Under the pieces are notes generated by a model that saw nothing but the letters and a program-made list of their open reading frames with translations, was not told where the DNA came from and did no database searches. Positions 22,173 to 33,749 of a DNA stretch of 64,000 bases are shown piece by piece (the stretch's first letter is position 1; the number at the start of each line of letters is the position of its first letter). Where the stretch lies: the NCBI GenBank assembly GCA_023014485.1, contig JAJOZX010007507.1, positions 93,501 to 157,500 on the forward strand, given 5' to 3'. The stretch is from Bathynomus jamesi (taxonomy: Eukaryota; Arthropoda; Malacostraca; Isopoda; Cirolanidae). Made by a program: the position numbers and the translations under genes.

Positions 22173-22875
22173 TCAATAGATATAATAAAGTACTTGCGAG
22201 TTTAGATGGAGACATTGTTTGTACCATGGTTGGGAACTCTATCGAGGCATTCCATGTCAAGTGTACACACCTTATGTCAGGTCATCTCGCAGATTCCCCC
22301 CCTCCCCCAAAAAAAAATTGGGGGGTCAGCAGCGTAACCTCATGATTTTGAAAGGTCATAACTCGGGATTTAATGGATGGATTTTAAGGATTTTGGTGTC
22401 AAAATGCTCAGAAAAGACAGCAGAATAACTTTAATTTTATGCACAGAGTGCGTACATTCTGTTAAAAAAAAGTTGTTTATATTTCACCTTTGACCTTCAC
22501 CTCAGGTCAGAGTTCAAAATTCAAGGTCGTGAAAATTGGCATAAGTAAAGACCTTTAGATGAAACATGTTCAAGCAAAAAATTGGAGTGGGATCCATGGG
22601 TTTGCTTTCCACAAGCATTTGAAATTGTGCATGTTGAAAATTTTGAGCATTTTATTTAAGATAACTTCAGAAATAGTTCATATATATGCATGTATATATG
22701 TATAAATATAGCTACATTCATGGTTTGATAAATAAACTGTATGTATTAAGGTTTTTGCAAATATTAAGGTATTTGCTGCTCAAAAGAACAATAATTTTCA
22801 TCACAGTACCTATATAATTTGTATATTTAATCATGTTAAATTTGTGTGTTCAGGTTTTGATTATATGCTGATAAA

Positions 22876-25200
22876 ATGTCATCAAAATATTGTCGTGATC
22901 CATTCAATTCCCACAATAAATTAAAATCTGATTTTGCCTGCTTCATAATCACTGATAGAAAAATTTCCAAATCATTTGAAGCCAGGCCAAAAGTTATGTT
23001 CATCATGCAGAAAAAAATTTTCCTTACTATTTTACAAGTTCAAAATATAGCAGAACCAGAAATATTATCATCAAGCTCATCTGATACTACTATGGAATAT
23101 GTCATCAGATGATGTTTTTTTGACAAGGAGGCTGAATTATCAGCAATGAATGAGACATTGCCATGATTGGGGAAAGTCTGATTGTCAAGCGCAAGATTCA
23201 AAGAAATGAAGCATACCTCCCAACAAAAATGACCAAAATACAAAGTTCAGTAAGAAGAGACTTAGATATGGTAGGTGAAATTCCTCGAGAGCCAGGTCCA
23301 TCAAATGTAGACAAACTGTCCGAGCCAGAAGTAGTTGTCCAAACATTGAAAGATAAATATCAAAACTCAGATAAACATGACCAAATTATGATTCTAACTG
23401 TTTTGCACCATCAATGATGTAAGAAAACTAATTCAAGAATTTAACTGTTCACAAAGAATGGCTGTTCAGGCTCAGCAGCTTGCAAAAGAAAAGGGAGTAT
23501 TGTCATCACAAATCCAAAGTGGGGAAGGAATTGCCAATGGAAGTAACTAACACTATTAAGAGTTTTTTAGAAATGATGAAATAAGTAGACAAATGGCAGG
23601 CAAGAAAGATTGTAACAATAAAAGAAAATGGTGAATGAAAAAAATATCAGAGAGGTTAGTTTTATGTAATCTAAAAGAAGCATATCAACAATTTAAGTTT
23701 AAGTTACCAGCTCTCTCTAGGATTTTAAATTTGCGATGCTACCCCAAAGAATGTGTTTTGGGGGAGCAAGGGAACGCATAGTGTGTGCATCTGCACAATT
23801 CATCAGAATGTTAAGTTAATGATGACAGGTTCTAGAATGGCAAAATTACCAGTGAGGAAGAAACTCCATTGAGTAGTTACCAGTGCTTTAGCCAAAATTA
23901 TTTGACAAAAGTCAAACTTCTTGCTATTTAGGAGAGTGTGATCAATGCCCTCGACTTGATTCACTAAAGGAAACTCTCTTACATGTTACAAAGAAAAAGG
24001 TATTGATGAAATCCAGTACAAACAGTGGACAACAACAGATCAATCTCAGCTGGACTGTGTTATTCAAAATTTAGAAGATTTCCTAGATACCTTTATTTCT
24101 CAACTAACTGACAAGGCATCATGATTTCATTGCCAAACAACAAGCCAAGTTTAGAAAAAAGAAAAAAATGAACTCGATGAAGGCAATTTTTTGGTGATTG
24201 GGGAGTTTTCCAAAAACTATTCTTTGTAGTCCAAATTGTGCTCAAGATTTCACTGGAATAATTGCCAAGCAACTCTTCATCCATGGGTTTATTACAAAGA
24301 GCAAGAAAAAGTAAATCAAGCTCTCTAACTATTATCTCAGAGTGTAATACACATGATACTGTTGCAGTGCATCTATTCATAAACGTTTTAAAAATCATCT
24401 TAAGTCAAATTTTCAGCTACTAAACAGAATTATCTATTTTACTGACAGATGCAGGTCAATACAAAAACTGCAAAACTTTTTAAATTTATGCCGCCACCAT
24501 GAAGAATTTGGAGTTAAGGCTGAATGGCATTTTTTTGCTACCAGCCATGGCAAGGGACCATCAGATGGTGTTGGAGGAACATCAAAAGGAAACATCAAAA
24601 GAGTCTTTGTAGGCCATATGAAAATCAAATTCTGTCCATAAGATCTTTTTGATTCTGTTCCTTAAAATTGACTCAAATGTCTTTAGCTTTGCAACACAAG
24701 AACAATACTCAAATGAGAGAATTTTTAGATCAATTTTATCAAAAGAGAACCATACCAGGAACTCAAAAATTACATTCATACCACTGACAAAAAATTGTTT
24801 AGAAGTACAAATGTACGGCACCTCAGTTAAAGTGAAAGGAATTCACTTCCCCCAACAAGCCACTCAATTAATTGAAAATGTCAGGATATGTAACAAGTGT
24901 AGTATGATAACCACTGGTGGATTGGGTGTGTGATGGAAACATATCCTGGTGAGGTGAAGTGAAAGTAAACTTCCTTCACCTTGTGGCCCAAACAAGTCAT
25001 TTACTTATCCTGAAAATCAGATATACTTACAGTAGATTTGTCAACATCCTCACAATCATAAACCCAAACAGCTACTGGAAGAACATATATAATCACAAAA
25101 AGGAAACCAATGAAGCCAATATGACCCTGAAAAAGACCACTGGATACAAAGTATTATCAAAAACATATAATCAAAAACTTACAACTGCATGGAAAATGTG
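22876..25200 (+). pseudogene. Near full-length but broken copy of the unnamed CCDxFKKH-type family
   Basis: Assembled across frames the plus strand reads SKYCRDPFNSHNK, TLKDKYQNSDKHDQIMILTVL, KEKGVLSS-like, VLCNLKEAYQQFK, and PKECVLG-like with a CVHLH counterpart of HSVCVC. Then come ISECNTHDTVAVHLFIN, ILLTDAGQYKNCKTF, and FLLPAMARDHQMVLEEHQK, the frame-shifted counterpart of a HFFATSHGKGPCDGVGG-type block. These are followed by YSNERI and LEVQMYGTSVKVKG. The middle block, with a VAVHLF...F.DG..QYKN pattern, looks like a nuclease-fold core with acidic residues, which would suit a transposase, but that is inference. Many stops and shifts make it a pseudogene. The 11-kb copy matches its N-terminal half. 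Confidence 0.72.
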
Positions 25201-25925
25201 AGTATTGCTATTTAAATTGCTTATGACATGTACTATGCCTATATACCGTAACTAACTATATTTTAATAATTACACTTATGAATACTGTTCTAAGTATTAG
25301 TCTATCTTAAATTGTACAGCTTCCTAATATTAAATTATTATTAAATAGCGGAAATCCTCCCCGTCATTAGAGCCTGTGACTGTGAATAAATGGTCCTGGG
25401 TTAGAATCCTAGTAGCTTAGAGGTTAGAAAATTTATTTTTCCCAAGTGCCCAATGCCTATGCTTGTTTCTGCCATACAGTATAATATATAAGATCTCTAA
25501 ACTAATACGAATGAAAAAAAACCTGTTTTGGCACCCTGCATAGTATCTAGGCCTAGGTCCTTCGGAAGTTGGAACGAGGTACACACCTAGCCTTGGGAGG
25601 TAACTAAGGGTTTAACTACCTACTTGCTAATTAATTTTTTAAACAACTCATCATATAATTTTACTTAAATTTTTAATAGGTATAAAAATTTTCAGGTTCA
25701 GCACAGCAATATGAAGTGTTAATTCATCAGAAATACCTGTACAAGTTAGTCATTGTTCACTTCAAACTTCAAACACCTAAATTTAAACTTATTTTTAACT
25801 GCAAAAATTATATAGGATTTGTGATCAAAATTATTGATACTTTTAGAGAACTAAATTTGTAAAAATCTTGATGCTTACCTATAGGTATATATCAAATCAT
25901 GTATGTAGCTATATTATAATATGTA

Positions 25926-26695
25926 CAGGGTGTCCCATAAGTCCGGCATCATAGGAGAAATTATATTTTTCTATTTCTACAAATCATAATTCATATTTTT
26001 CTTTATGCTCGGGATGCCAATTTCCATCCACCATTCTGTTCAGTGACGAGGCTGTTTTTTATGGAAATGGTAAGGTAAATCGACAGAACACCAGCTACTG
26101 GTCTCAAAACAACCCTCACTGGTATACCTCTTCAAAGGAACAAGGTGCATCTCAGGTGATGGTATGGTGTGGCATTTGGAAGGATCGCATCATAGGCCCC
26201 CTCTTTTTCGAGAACATGTCACTGGAGGCACCTACCTACGTATGCTCAAGGAAGAAGCATTTCCCAGTGTCTTGAAAAGAAGGAAATTTCCCAACATGGT
26301 TCCAGCAAGATGGCGCTCCTGCACATTACAGCACCCAAGTAAGGGAATACCTGTACCAACAATTCCCTGGTCATTGGATAGGACGTCGAGGGCCTGTGGA
26401 ATGGCCAGCTAGAAGCCCGGATCTCATGCCACTAGATTTTTATCTCTGGGGCACTTGAAAGCGCTGGTATACGCAGAGAAAATTAGGAGTGTTGAACATT
26501 TGCGGCAGCGCATTATTGGGGCATGTAACACCATTACTCCTAACATCATTCACGTGTGCTTGCTGACTGGGTATCACGTCTGAATTTGTGTAGTGAAAAC
26601 AATGGTGGACATACTGAGCACATTCTGTAAATAAAAGCTTTTGTTTTGCTTTTTTTATTATTTTTCCTATGATGCCGGACTTATGGGACACCCTG
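25926..26695 (+). mobile_element. Internally deleted DD41D mariner-type element in the right inverted repeat
   Basis: Inverted ends CAGGGTGTCCCATAAGTCCG are flanked by TA (25924-25925 and 26696-26697). The 770-bp body encodes the C-terminal part of a transposase: FSDEAVFYGNG, MVWCGI, WFQQDGAPAH (Asp codon at 26309) and EWPARSPDLMPLDFYLWG (Asp codon at 26435). The two Asp codons give 41 intervening residues, that is DD41D. The N-terminal DNA-binding half is missing, with the left end joining the body near 25980, and a stop follows LWGT. It is inactive, but its ends could still be mobilised by a related enzyme. Confidence 0.87.
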
Positions 26696-27239
26696 TATAT
26701 GAACTATTTGTGAAGTTATCTTAATAAAATGCTCAAAATTTTCAACATGCACAATTTCAAATGCTTGTGGAAAGCAAGCCCATGGAGATCCCACTCCAAT
26801 TTTTTGCTTGAATATGCTTAATCTAAAGGTCTTTACTTATGCCAATTTTCATGACCTTGAATTTTGAACTCTGACCTGGTCGAGGTCAAAGGTGAAATAT
26901 AAATGCAACTTTTTTAATGGAATGTACGCACTCTGTGCATAAAATTAAAGTTATTCTGCTGTCTTTTCTGAGCATTTTGACACCAAAATCATTAAAATCC
27001 ATCCATTAAATCCTGAGTTATGACCTTTCAAAATCACGAGGTTACACTGCTGACCCCAATTTAGGGGGTCATTACTCCCAAACTATTTGACCCAAGTGGC
27101 TAAAATTTGGTCACACTTCATTACTCATCATACCCAACACCACACCAAAAATCATTAAAATCGGTGAGATGAGTGGCAGAAATCACCAAAAAGTGTAATA
27201 TGGTCATTGTCAATGAGGTAGTGAAAAAGTTAACTGAAA

Positions 27240-29090
27240 GCTGAGGTAAAATTATTGTGCATGTGGATACAATGTAAATAGAAGTTTAGAAGAAATTAGA
27301 CATAAACGAAAGTCTAGAGACCACTGATGATTTAATAAATAGACAGAGCAAGTATGATATTTGTAGTAAGTATTCTTCAAAGGATTTGGGTACATTAGAA
27401 GAGTTCATGAGTAAGATTTTAAATAGCTGTAGTAAAGAAGTGGAGTTTATTGATATAGGGATAATGTTATTGTTGAGGGTTTTCACAGTAAGGATGGATT
27501 GCATTATTCAAATTAGAAAAGGAACTACTTTATGTGGTAGCTATTTGGAAAACAAAACTGAGGTCTTCAGGAGTCTAAAAAATTACCATACTTTAGATTA
27601 AAGGAGATCATACATCATTAAGGTACATCCGAGGTTAGCAATGCTTTTGGGGTTATTACAAAATTATGATAGAAATAAGCAGCATTCAAATTTCAATTTG
27701 ATAGTTCATAAAACAATCCTAGAGAAAGGGTTTAGTGTTTTTATACCAATTCTTCTGATGAATAGAAGAATAAAAATTGTTTAGTTAGTCAATATAATTA
27801 GTGAAAATCTTATATAATTTGGATTAGTGAATCGCTGTTCAATGACATACTCGGGAGTAGCTATGAGTATATGGTTATACAATGTATCTTTATCATAGAG
27901 TAGTCTGGTATATTAAGAGTGAGTTCACCTCAATGTCCATCTGAATGATTTAGAGGGGAGTAGGTAATAAACTATCATCTAAATTTGCTGATGAAACAAA
28001 AGTAGCTGCCTCAGTCACAAACAAAGAATTCTTATAAACTACAAAAAGATCTTATAGATTAGTTATCTGAGATAGTAAGTGGCAGGTGGAATTCAGTGTT
28101 AAAAAATGCAAAGTCCCACATTTTGGCAGAAATAATAAAGACTAGTTATGATATTTGAGAAAACTGATTTATGATGTAAGTCAGGAAAAAGGTATTGGCA
28201 TTATAGTTACGTTAGTAGTGATCTAAATTTTTCTAAGTGCTTAAAAGCTAGAAATAAGACAAATAAAGTGCTAGGTATTATTAAGAGCAGTGTTAGTTAT
28301 GGAGGTAATTCATCTGTGGACGACATATATGCCAACTATTCCGTTTTCTCTGAATTTTCCCCGATTTTTTACTCTCAAATTACGTGTTCCCATTTTTTCA
28401 TGATAAATTCCGATAAATAAAATCTTTATTTAATTCAAAATAAACCGCACCGTACATACCCGTCTTCAGTTCGTGTATGCGTATGATATAACGGTGTTTT
28501 ATTTCGGGAATAATTAATTTGACGCACTAAAACGTACAACTTTATCCCTAATTTGAAAAATCATCACTAAAAATATCGACGCACAAAATTGACAGCATTC
28601 TCACATAATGTATTTGAGTTAAGGCTCATAACAAAGAAATACACCAAACTTAGTATTCAGTGTATGGTTTGCTTCGTAGTTTCTGTGTTTGCTTACATGT
28701 TTTAAGATTATTTTTTATTTATTTTTTTTTTTTGGTAAATTTTTGCTTTGGAATTTTATTGTTTTTCGTGATATTTTGTGTTATTGAATCTTGAATCATG
28801 TTTTTTTTTCTTCGATTTCCTGGTTTTCCCATATATCCATGTTGGCAACTCTGAGACTATAATTCTTATGTTAGGCTTAGTCCGCTTAGAATACTGCATT
28901 CAAGCTTCGTCACCTCATCATAGGTGGAATAAAGATACGCTTGAAGGTGCGCAATGTAGGGCAACCAAACTTATTTCCCAGCTTAAGATGATTGGAATAT
29001 AATGATGGGATTGGGCATGTTTAGTTTTGAGGAGAGCTATGATAAGATGTGCAAATTAGATCTTTTCAGGACTAACAAATAAATTGTGTA
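27240..29090 (+). pseudogene. Very decayed LINE remnant (CR1-like reverse transcriptase tail)
   Basis: From about 27920 the plus strand reads VHLNDLEGVGNKLSSKFADETKVAAS, where FADET stands in the place of the catalytic FADD box. Then come KWQVEFSVKKCKVPHFGRNNKD and a SQEKGIGIIV-like motif. After an insertion at about 28325-28857 the frame resumes with LVRLEYCIQASSPHHRWNKDTLEGAQCRATKLISQLK. This is the usual end of a CR1-like reverse transcriptase, which copies LINE RNA into the genome. The region 27240-27900 is probably upstream LINE sequence but I could not align it. Stops and shifts are abundant, so it is an old dead copy. Confidence 0.65.
28325..28857. mobile_element. Insertion in the LINE remnant, hAT-like right end
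   Basis: LINE homology is interrupted here. The right boundary complement starts CAGAGTTGCCAACATGG and the left boundary has ATGCCAACTATTCCG. The insert is clearly richer in CpG than its surroundings. No target duplication was identified, so the class is a guess. Confidence 0.45.
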
Positions 29091-29196
29091 AATATATATT
29101 TTAGCTAACTAAGACTTTAGTATATGGAGTTTAGTGTAAGTACTGTAGTTTAAAAATAGTTAGCTGACTTAAGATAATATTTTGACAATTTCTACC

Positions 29197-29201
<5 letters not shown>

Positions 29202-29244
<43 letters not shown>
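29202..29244. repeat. (CA)n microsatellite
   Basis: About 21 CA units without interruption. Confidence 0.95.
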
Positions 29245-29246
<2 letters not shown>

Positions 29247-29949
29247 AATTGTGTTGCTCACAACGGCTATCTATATAATGTACGATATGAAATAAAATTG
29301 TAAATGGAAGATGTGTGTTTTTCGTTTTTTTATATCAAATAAATTTAATGAACTGTAATATTAGTCAATACACTTGAATTATCAGGGGGCGATGGGTCAG
29401 AAGTCAACTCGTAGAGTGCGCTGGGGTGGGGTGGGGGGTTAAGAACCACTGCTTGACATCACTCATCAGACGTGGATGGGCCCCAGTGGCTTTATGTTGT
29501 CCAGATGTAATGTAGGCTTCTCACGTAAAAGAATTTCAAGGGTCCGGGGGCAAATTTTTTTATTAAATATAGTATGTGCGTGTAGGCCTTATGAAGTGGA
29601 CCTAGTTTCTAGTATTTAGATTAACTTAAGGCTTATTAATATAGGGTCTCTACGATAGTGAATAGATTCCAAACAGATATGGTTGAGCCGAGACCATTTT
29701 ACATCAATCTTTATTCATAAGCGATCACTAGTCCTAAATAGGGATGCTACGGATGTCAAAAAAAAACTGACATACGCGGGTGCGGTTGCCGACATTCAGC
29801 TTTTATATCCGGAGACACGGATGCGGATATTTAAACATTGAGATTTGAGAATAAATAAAGTGTATGAATGTTAGCTGATCTTGTCCTGAGGAATATAGAA
29901 ATGTATTTTTTGTTAAGATTAAATAAAATTATTTGTTTACTTAGTTTAA

Positions 29950-30154
29950 CCCTTTGCCTGTCCCGTGCATCACGTGTGATACATGCATCACATATGATAC
30001 ACAGTGCGCATCATAAATAATATTTAGTGTGATACATTCTATGATCACATATTACCCACCAACTAAACCAAATAAACCTCCTATAACCAAAAGTCTGAAA
30101 ACAAGCATGGACGTTTGGACCAAACTTATGAAAATGCTTTGGACAGGCAAAGGG
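29950..30154. mobile_element. TTAA MITE with canonical piggyBac-like ends
   Basis: The 205-bp insert has perfect 13-bp inverted ends CCCTTTGCCTGTC and GACAGGCAAAGGG. TTAA lies on each side (29946-29949 and 30155-30158). Inside are repeated TGATACA/CATCAC words. Confidence 0.92.
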
Positions 30155-30479
30155 TTAAATTAATAGAATATATAATCCATTCGTAACTCGTCCATTTGAT
30201 GAGATATGAACTGTTTGGCTACCCCTCACAAACCTATAATGTTGGGGGGAGGGTAAGTGGGGACTCGGTGTAACATATACTCCGCGTTTGCGCAGTAGGC
30301 CGTCTAGTGTGTCCTCTCCTTGGCTTGGTATACCCACGTGTGGATGCAGTTGTGGATATTGAGATTTTATATTCACGGATGCGGATATTTGCAACATTCC
30401 GTCTTGAATAAAAACTTAATAAATGTTAGAAACGTGGACATGACTGTTTTATGCTTATTTGTAGAATGGTAAATTGAAG

Positions 30480-31101
30480 TGTTAAAGGTGGTTTTTAAAT
30501 AGAATCTAGAATCTCGGAGAATCAGAGGGCAACGAAACATGCACCACCAAAGGATGACGAATCTGAACAACCTAAAGAAGAAATTGAAAAAGAAAAAACT
30601 ATCAGATCACAACATTTTTTAAATAATAACCAATATAAAAGCAACAGAGGAGGAAAGACCACGCACTATAGAAGGAGGCAAATTCGATTTTTTAAATTTT
30701 CACTCTAAGGCTATAAATTGGGAAGGTATTGCATCCAGCATGGAAGCAATAGACTGTAAAACCATCTTAACCGCAAGACAACGGAAGAGAGATCAATAAC
30801 TTTAGAAAAAAAGACTAGAAATTGTGGAAAGACGTGTTCCAAAAAACAACAAAGAGGAAAGAGAAGCAGGTTCGAGAGAAAAAGGTCAATGTTCCGCAAG
30901 AGGAAAAGAGCGACTGTGAAATTAAGAAACTGCAAATACAACAACATCAGAGAAATATTAAATGATAAAGTGGAGTGTGTAGATTGTGTCATACAGGCTC
31001 TAATTGATAACCATACAGAGAAAGATGATGATGATGATGACGCTATAGAAGTAGGGTGGCCATTTCCAAAAAGGAGGACACTGCGTATGTGGCCGTACGT
31101 T

Positions 31102-31146
<45 letters not shown>

Positions 31147-33360
31147 GAAAGAAATGAATATTCATTTTTACTCCTTGGGCAGACTGACTGACTCCGACTC
31201 GTAGTCATGAAATTGAGAGCATGCGGCTTATCAGCAGTGTTGCCAACTACATATAATAAAAATACTTTAACGGTTACTATGGCCTTCAGTACCGCTGTTT
31301 TAAGTGTACCTGAGGTAATTTATATAATTTTTTTTAGCCAGACCCCAAAAAGGAGGACAAATTAAGGTCCGGCTCAAGGTGGCTCCGGATGAGGACAGAG
31401 TGATCAAAAGGCGGATTGTCCGGCCTAAAGCCGGACGTCTGGCCACCCTATATAGAAGCGATAAAAATTAACTCAAAATAATTGTATAATTTTGTAAAAA
31501 GGAAGTCGAAAAATCACGCTACTATCTGACCTTTGAAGAATGAAAACAATGTATTCACCGCTGATCTAAAAGAAGTATCTGAAACATTAAGAGCTCGGTA
31601 TGAATCAGTTTCTCACTTTCCCCAAAACTGATAAACTAATATGCGATAGAAACGCATTCTTTGAAGAGTTAAAAGAATTACTTCGCGACAGCGAAGCTAT
31701 CGGGAAGCTAAAAACACGCTCGATAGCAGGCCTGCACAAATGGAATGTCACACTAATCAAAAACTGCAAGAATGAAATCGCTTAGTCCATGTATTGGATA
31801 CGGAGACGATCGCTAGAGCCTAGACACGAGAAATACGGAGCATCCTGAAGAGAGCGAACATAGTTCCAATATATGGAGGAGGAGATCGATCCTAGGTTAA
31901 AAACTATAAGTCAGTGTCGCTTACATCACATCTCCAAAATATTTGAAAGAATAGTTATTATAGCTTAGAAACTCGGAAAAATTAAACGATAACCAACATT
32001 GATTCCGGTTAGGAAGATCATGCCTATTACAACTAATTGAACACTATAACATTATTATTGATGCACTGGAAAATGAAAACTATCGTGTGATATCCACAGA
32101 CTTTGCCAAAGCGTTCGACAAGTGTGACCATGGAATCATAATACATAAACTGAAGTATATGGGAATAACGGGAAAAGTAGGAAATGGGAATATAATTTCC
32201 TTAGTGAGCTGCAGCAAGTTTGTTTCAGTTCAAGGAATAGCTTCTTCAGAATCAGAGGTCCTTAGCTCAGTACTACTACTAGGAACATTATTAGCTCCAT
32301 TACTCTACATAATGATGCTAACTGATATAGATGAGGAAGGTACCAGTGACAGCGCAGTAACATCCCTTGCCAATGACAAAAATTAGTAGAAAAATAAGAA
32401 ACCCAGAAGATATAGGATCTCTACGAACAGACATGAACAGAATCTACGATTGGTCTGAACTTTGAAGACAACAATATGAAATTTAACACTTGAGAAACTT
32501 CAACTATTAAGGTATGGAAAAAGGGAGGACCTAGAATTCATGGAATACTATACCCCAAATTGATAGGAAATGTAGAAAAACTCTAAGCAAAAGATGTAGG
32601 AGTTGTAATGACTGATGACGCGAAATTTGAAACGCAAAATAAGATAGCAGTAAACGGAGCAAAAACAAATAACTGGACAGATACCGAGAGCCTTTAAAAG
32701 AAGGGATAGGAATATAATGATTCCTCTGAAAACGCTGATCATACCCAAGTTGGAGTATTGCTCGGTCTTAACTACCCCAACTAAAAAAAGAAGACATTAG
32801 TCAACTAGAAGGGATTCAGAGAAGCTTCACAGCCAAGATCAATGGATGCAAAGAACTAAATTACTGGGAATTGTTACGTGAATTAAATTTATATTTACTG
32901 GAAAGAAGAAGAAGAGAGGTACACCATTATTTACACTTGGAAAACAATGGGGGAACTAGTCCCTAATCTTACTTTGAACCCGATAACCACTCAAACAACA
33001 GTGGAAAGTAGGAGAGGAAGAATGTGTCGTGTTCCCAAATTAAAGGCTAGACAGGGAACATCCCGAACCCTGAAGGAAAATAGTTTTGTTGCCAGAAGAC
33101 CAAGAAGACCAAGGAACTAGGAAATACGATTGGTTTAGCGGTGGATATTTTCGGAAGAAGACTAGACGCCTGGCTCAGAACAATTCCAGATGAACCGGGG
33201 GTACCCGCCTATGCGAAGTGGAGAGCGCGAGAAACCAACTCTTTACTTCACCAGGCCAACTCAAGAGGAGGGGGGCAACAAGCCTAACCACCTTGAAATG
33301 AGGAATCATCGCGATGAACATCCGAGAGGTTGAAAAGAAAGTATAAATTAATACGATTGG
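30480..33360 (+). mobile_element. 5'-truncated LINE, longest of three copies of this family
   Basis: Read across frames: linker region (IVERRVP, KYNNIREILNDKVE, about 30820-30980), LKEVSETLRARYESV (about 31565-31605) and GKLKTRS.AGL (about 31710). Then come DFAKAFDKCDHGIIIHKLKYMGI (32098-32166, the second RT block with the catalytic Asp), a degraded EVLSSV.LGT.LAP block (32255-32310) and SLANDKN where FADD is expected (about 32370). The C-terminal part includes a VVMTDDAKFETQ-like stretch and ends WLRTIPDEPGVPAYAKW (33170-33230). The 3' end carries GAGGAATCATCGCGATGAAC. The hAT MITE at 31052-31450 splits it. Frames are broken throughout. The same 3' end occurs at 45.4 and 55.3 kb. Confidence 0.8.
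31052..31450. mobile_element. hAT MITE inserted in the LINE
   Basis: The 399-bp insert has inverted ends TAGGGTGGCC. A perfect 8-bp duplication TATAGAAG lies at 31044-31051 and 31451-31458. It contains a (TA)n run at about 31104-31142 and several GGAGGACA and GGCCGGAC words. Confidence 0.93.
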
Positions 33361-33749
33361 TTTTAGGTTTACAATATTGGTTAATACTGTATTGTAGGTT
33401 GTAGTTTGTGTCCACTATTAAAATTATTGAAATTTTACAGGCTGAAAATTTTTGAAGAATTGTGAATGTATTTAAAACACGAATGGCTTGCCGTATGGTC
33501 GGTCTCCCGAAAGTTAAGCATGAAATAAAAAAAATGTCGAAACCTTATTCTAAAGCTTGACACTTCTTTTAAGTGCTATACACTACATCTCAACTACTTT
33601 GGTCTCTCGTTTTAATAAGTAATCACGACAAAATTGTGATAAAAAATAGAATTTGGAAAAGTAAAGAACCATTTTATAACGGTTCAAAATTACAACTCGT
33701 TTGGAAGATGCTAAATATGTAGGTCTACTGTAACAATACGTACTGAAAG

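Larger units (their letters stand above)
22312..27070 (+). mobile_element. Long-inverted-repeat transposon carrying the unnamed CCDxFKKH-type gene
   Basis: The left arm (22312 to about 22760) and the right arm (about 25850 to 27070, itself split by the insert at 25926-26695) are inverted copies of each other over roughly 450 bp. Shared words include TAACCTCATGATTTTGAAAGG/complement, CAGAATAACTTTAATTTTATG, GACCTTTAGAT and TTTTTTGCTTGAA. They enclose the broken gene at 22876-25200. Weak similarity continues outward to about 22240 and 27215, so the true ends and target duplication are unsettled. The arrangement is that of a DNA transposon with unusually long terminal inverted repeats. Confidence 0.7.

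Noticed and set aside
29380..29455. hAT MITE ending GGTTAAGAACCACTG
   Set aside because: The left end and an 8-bp duplication could not be matched.
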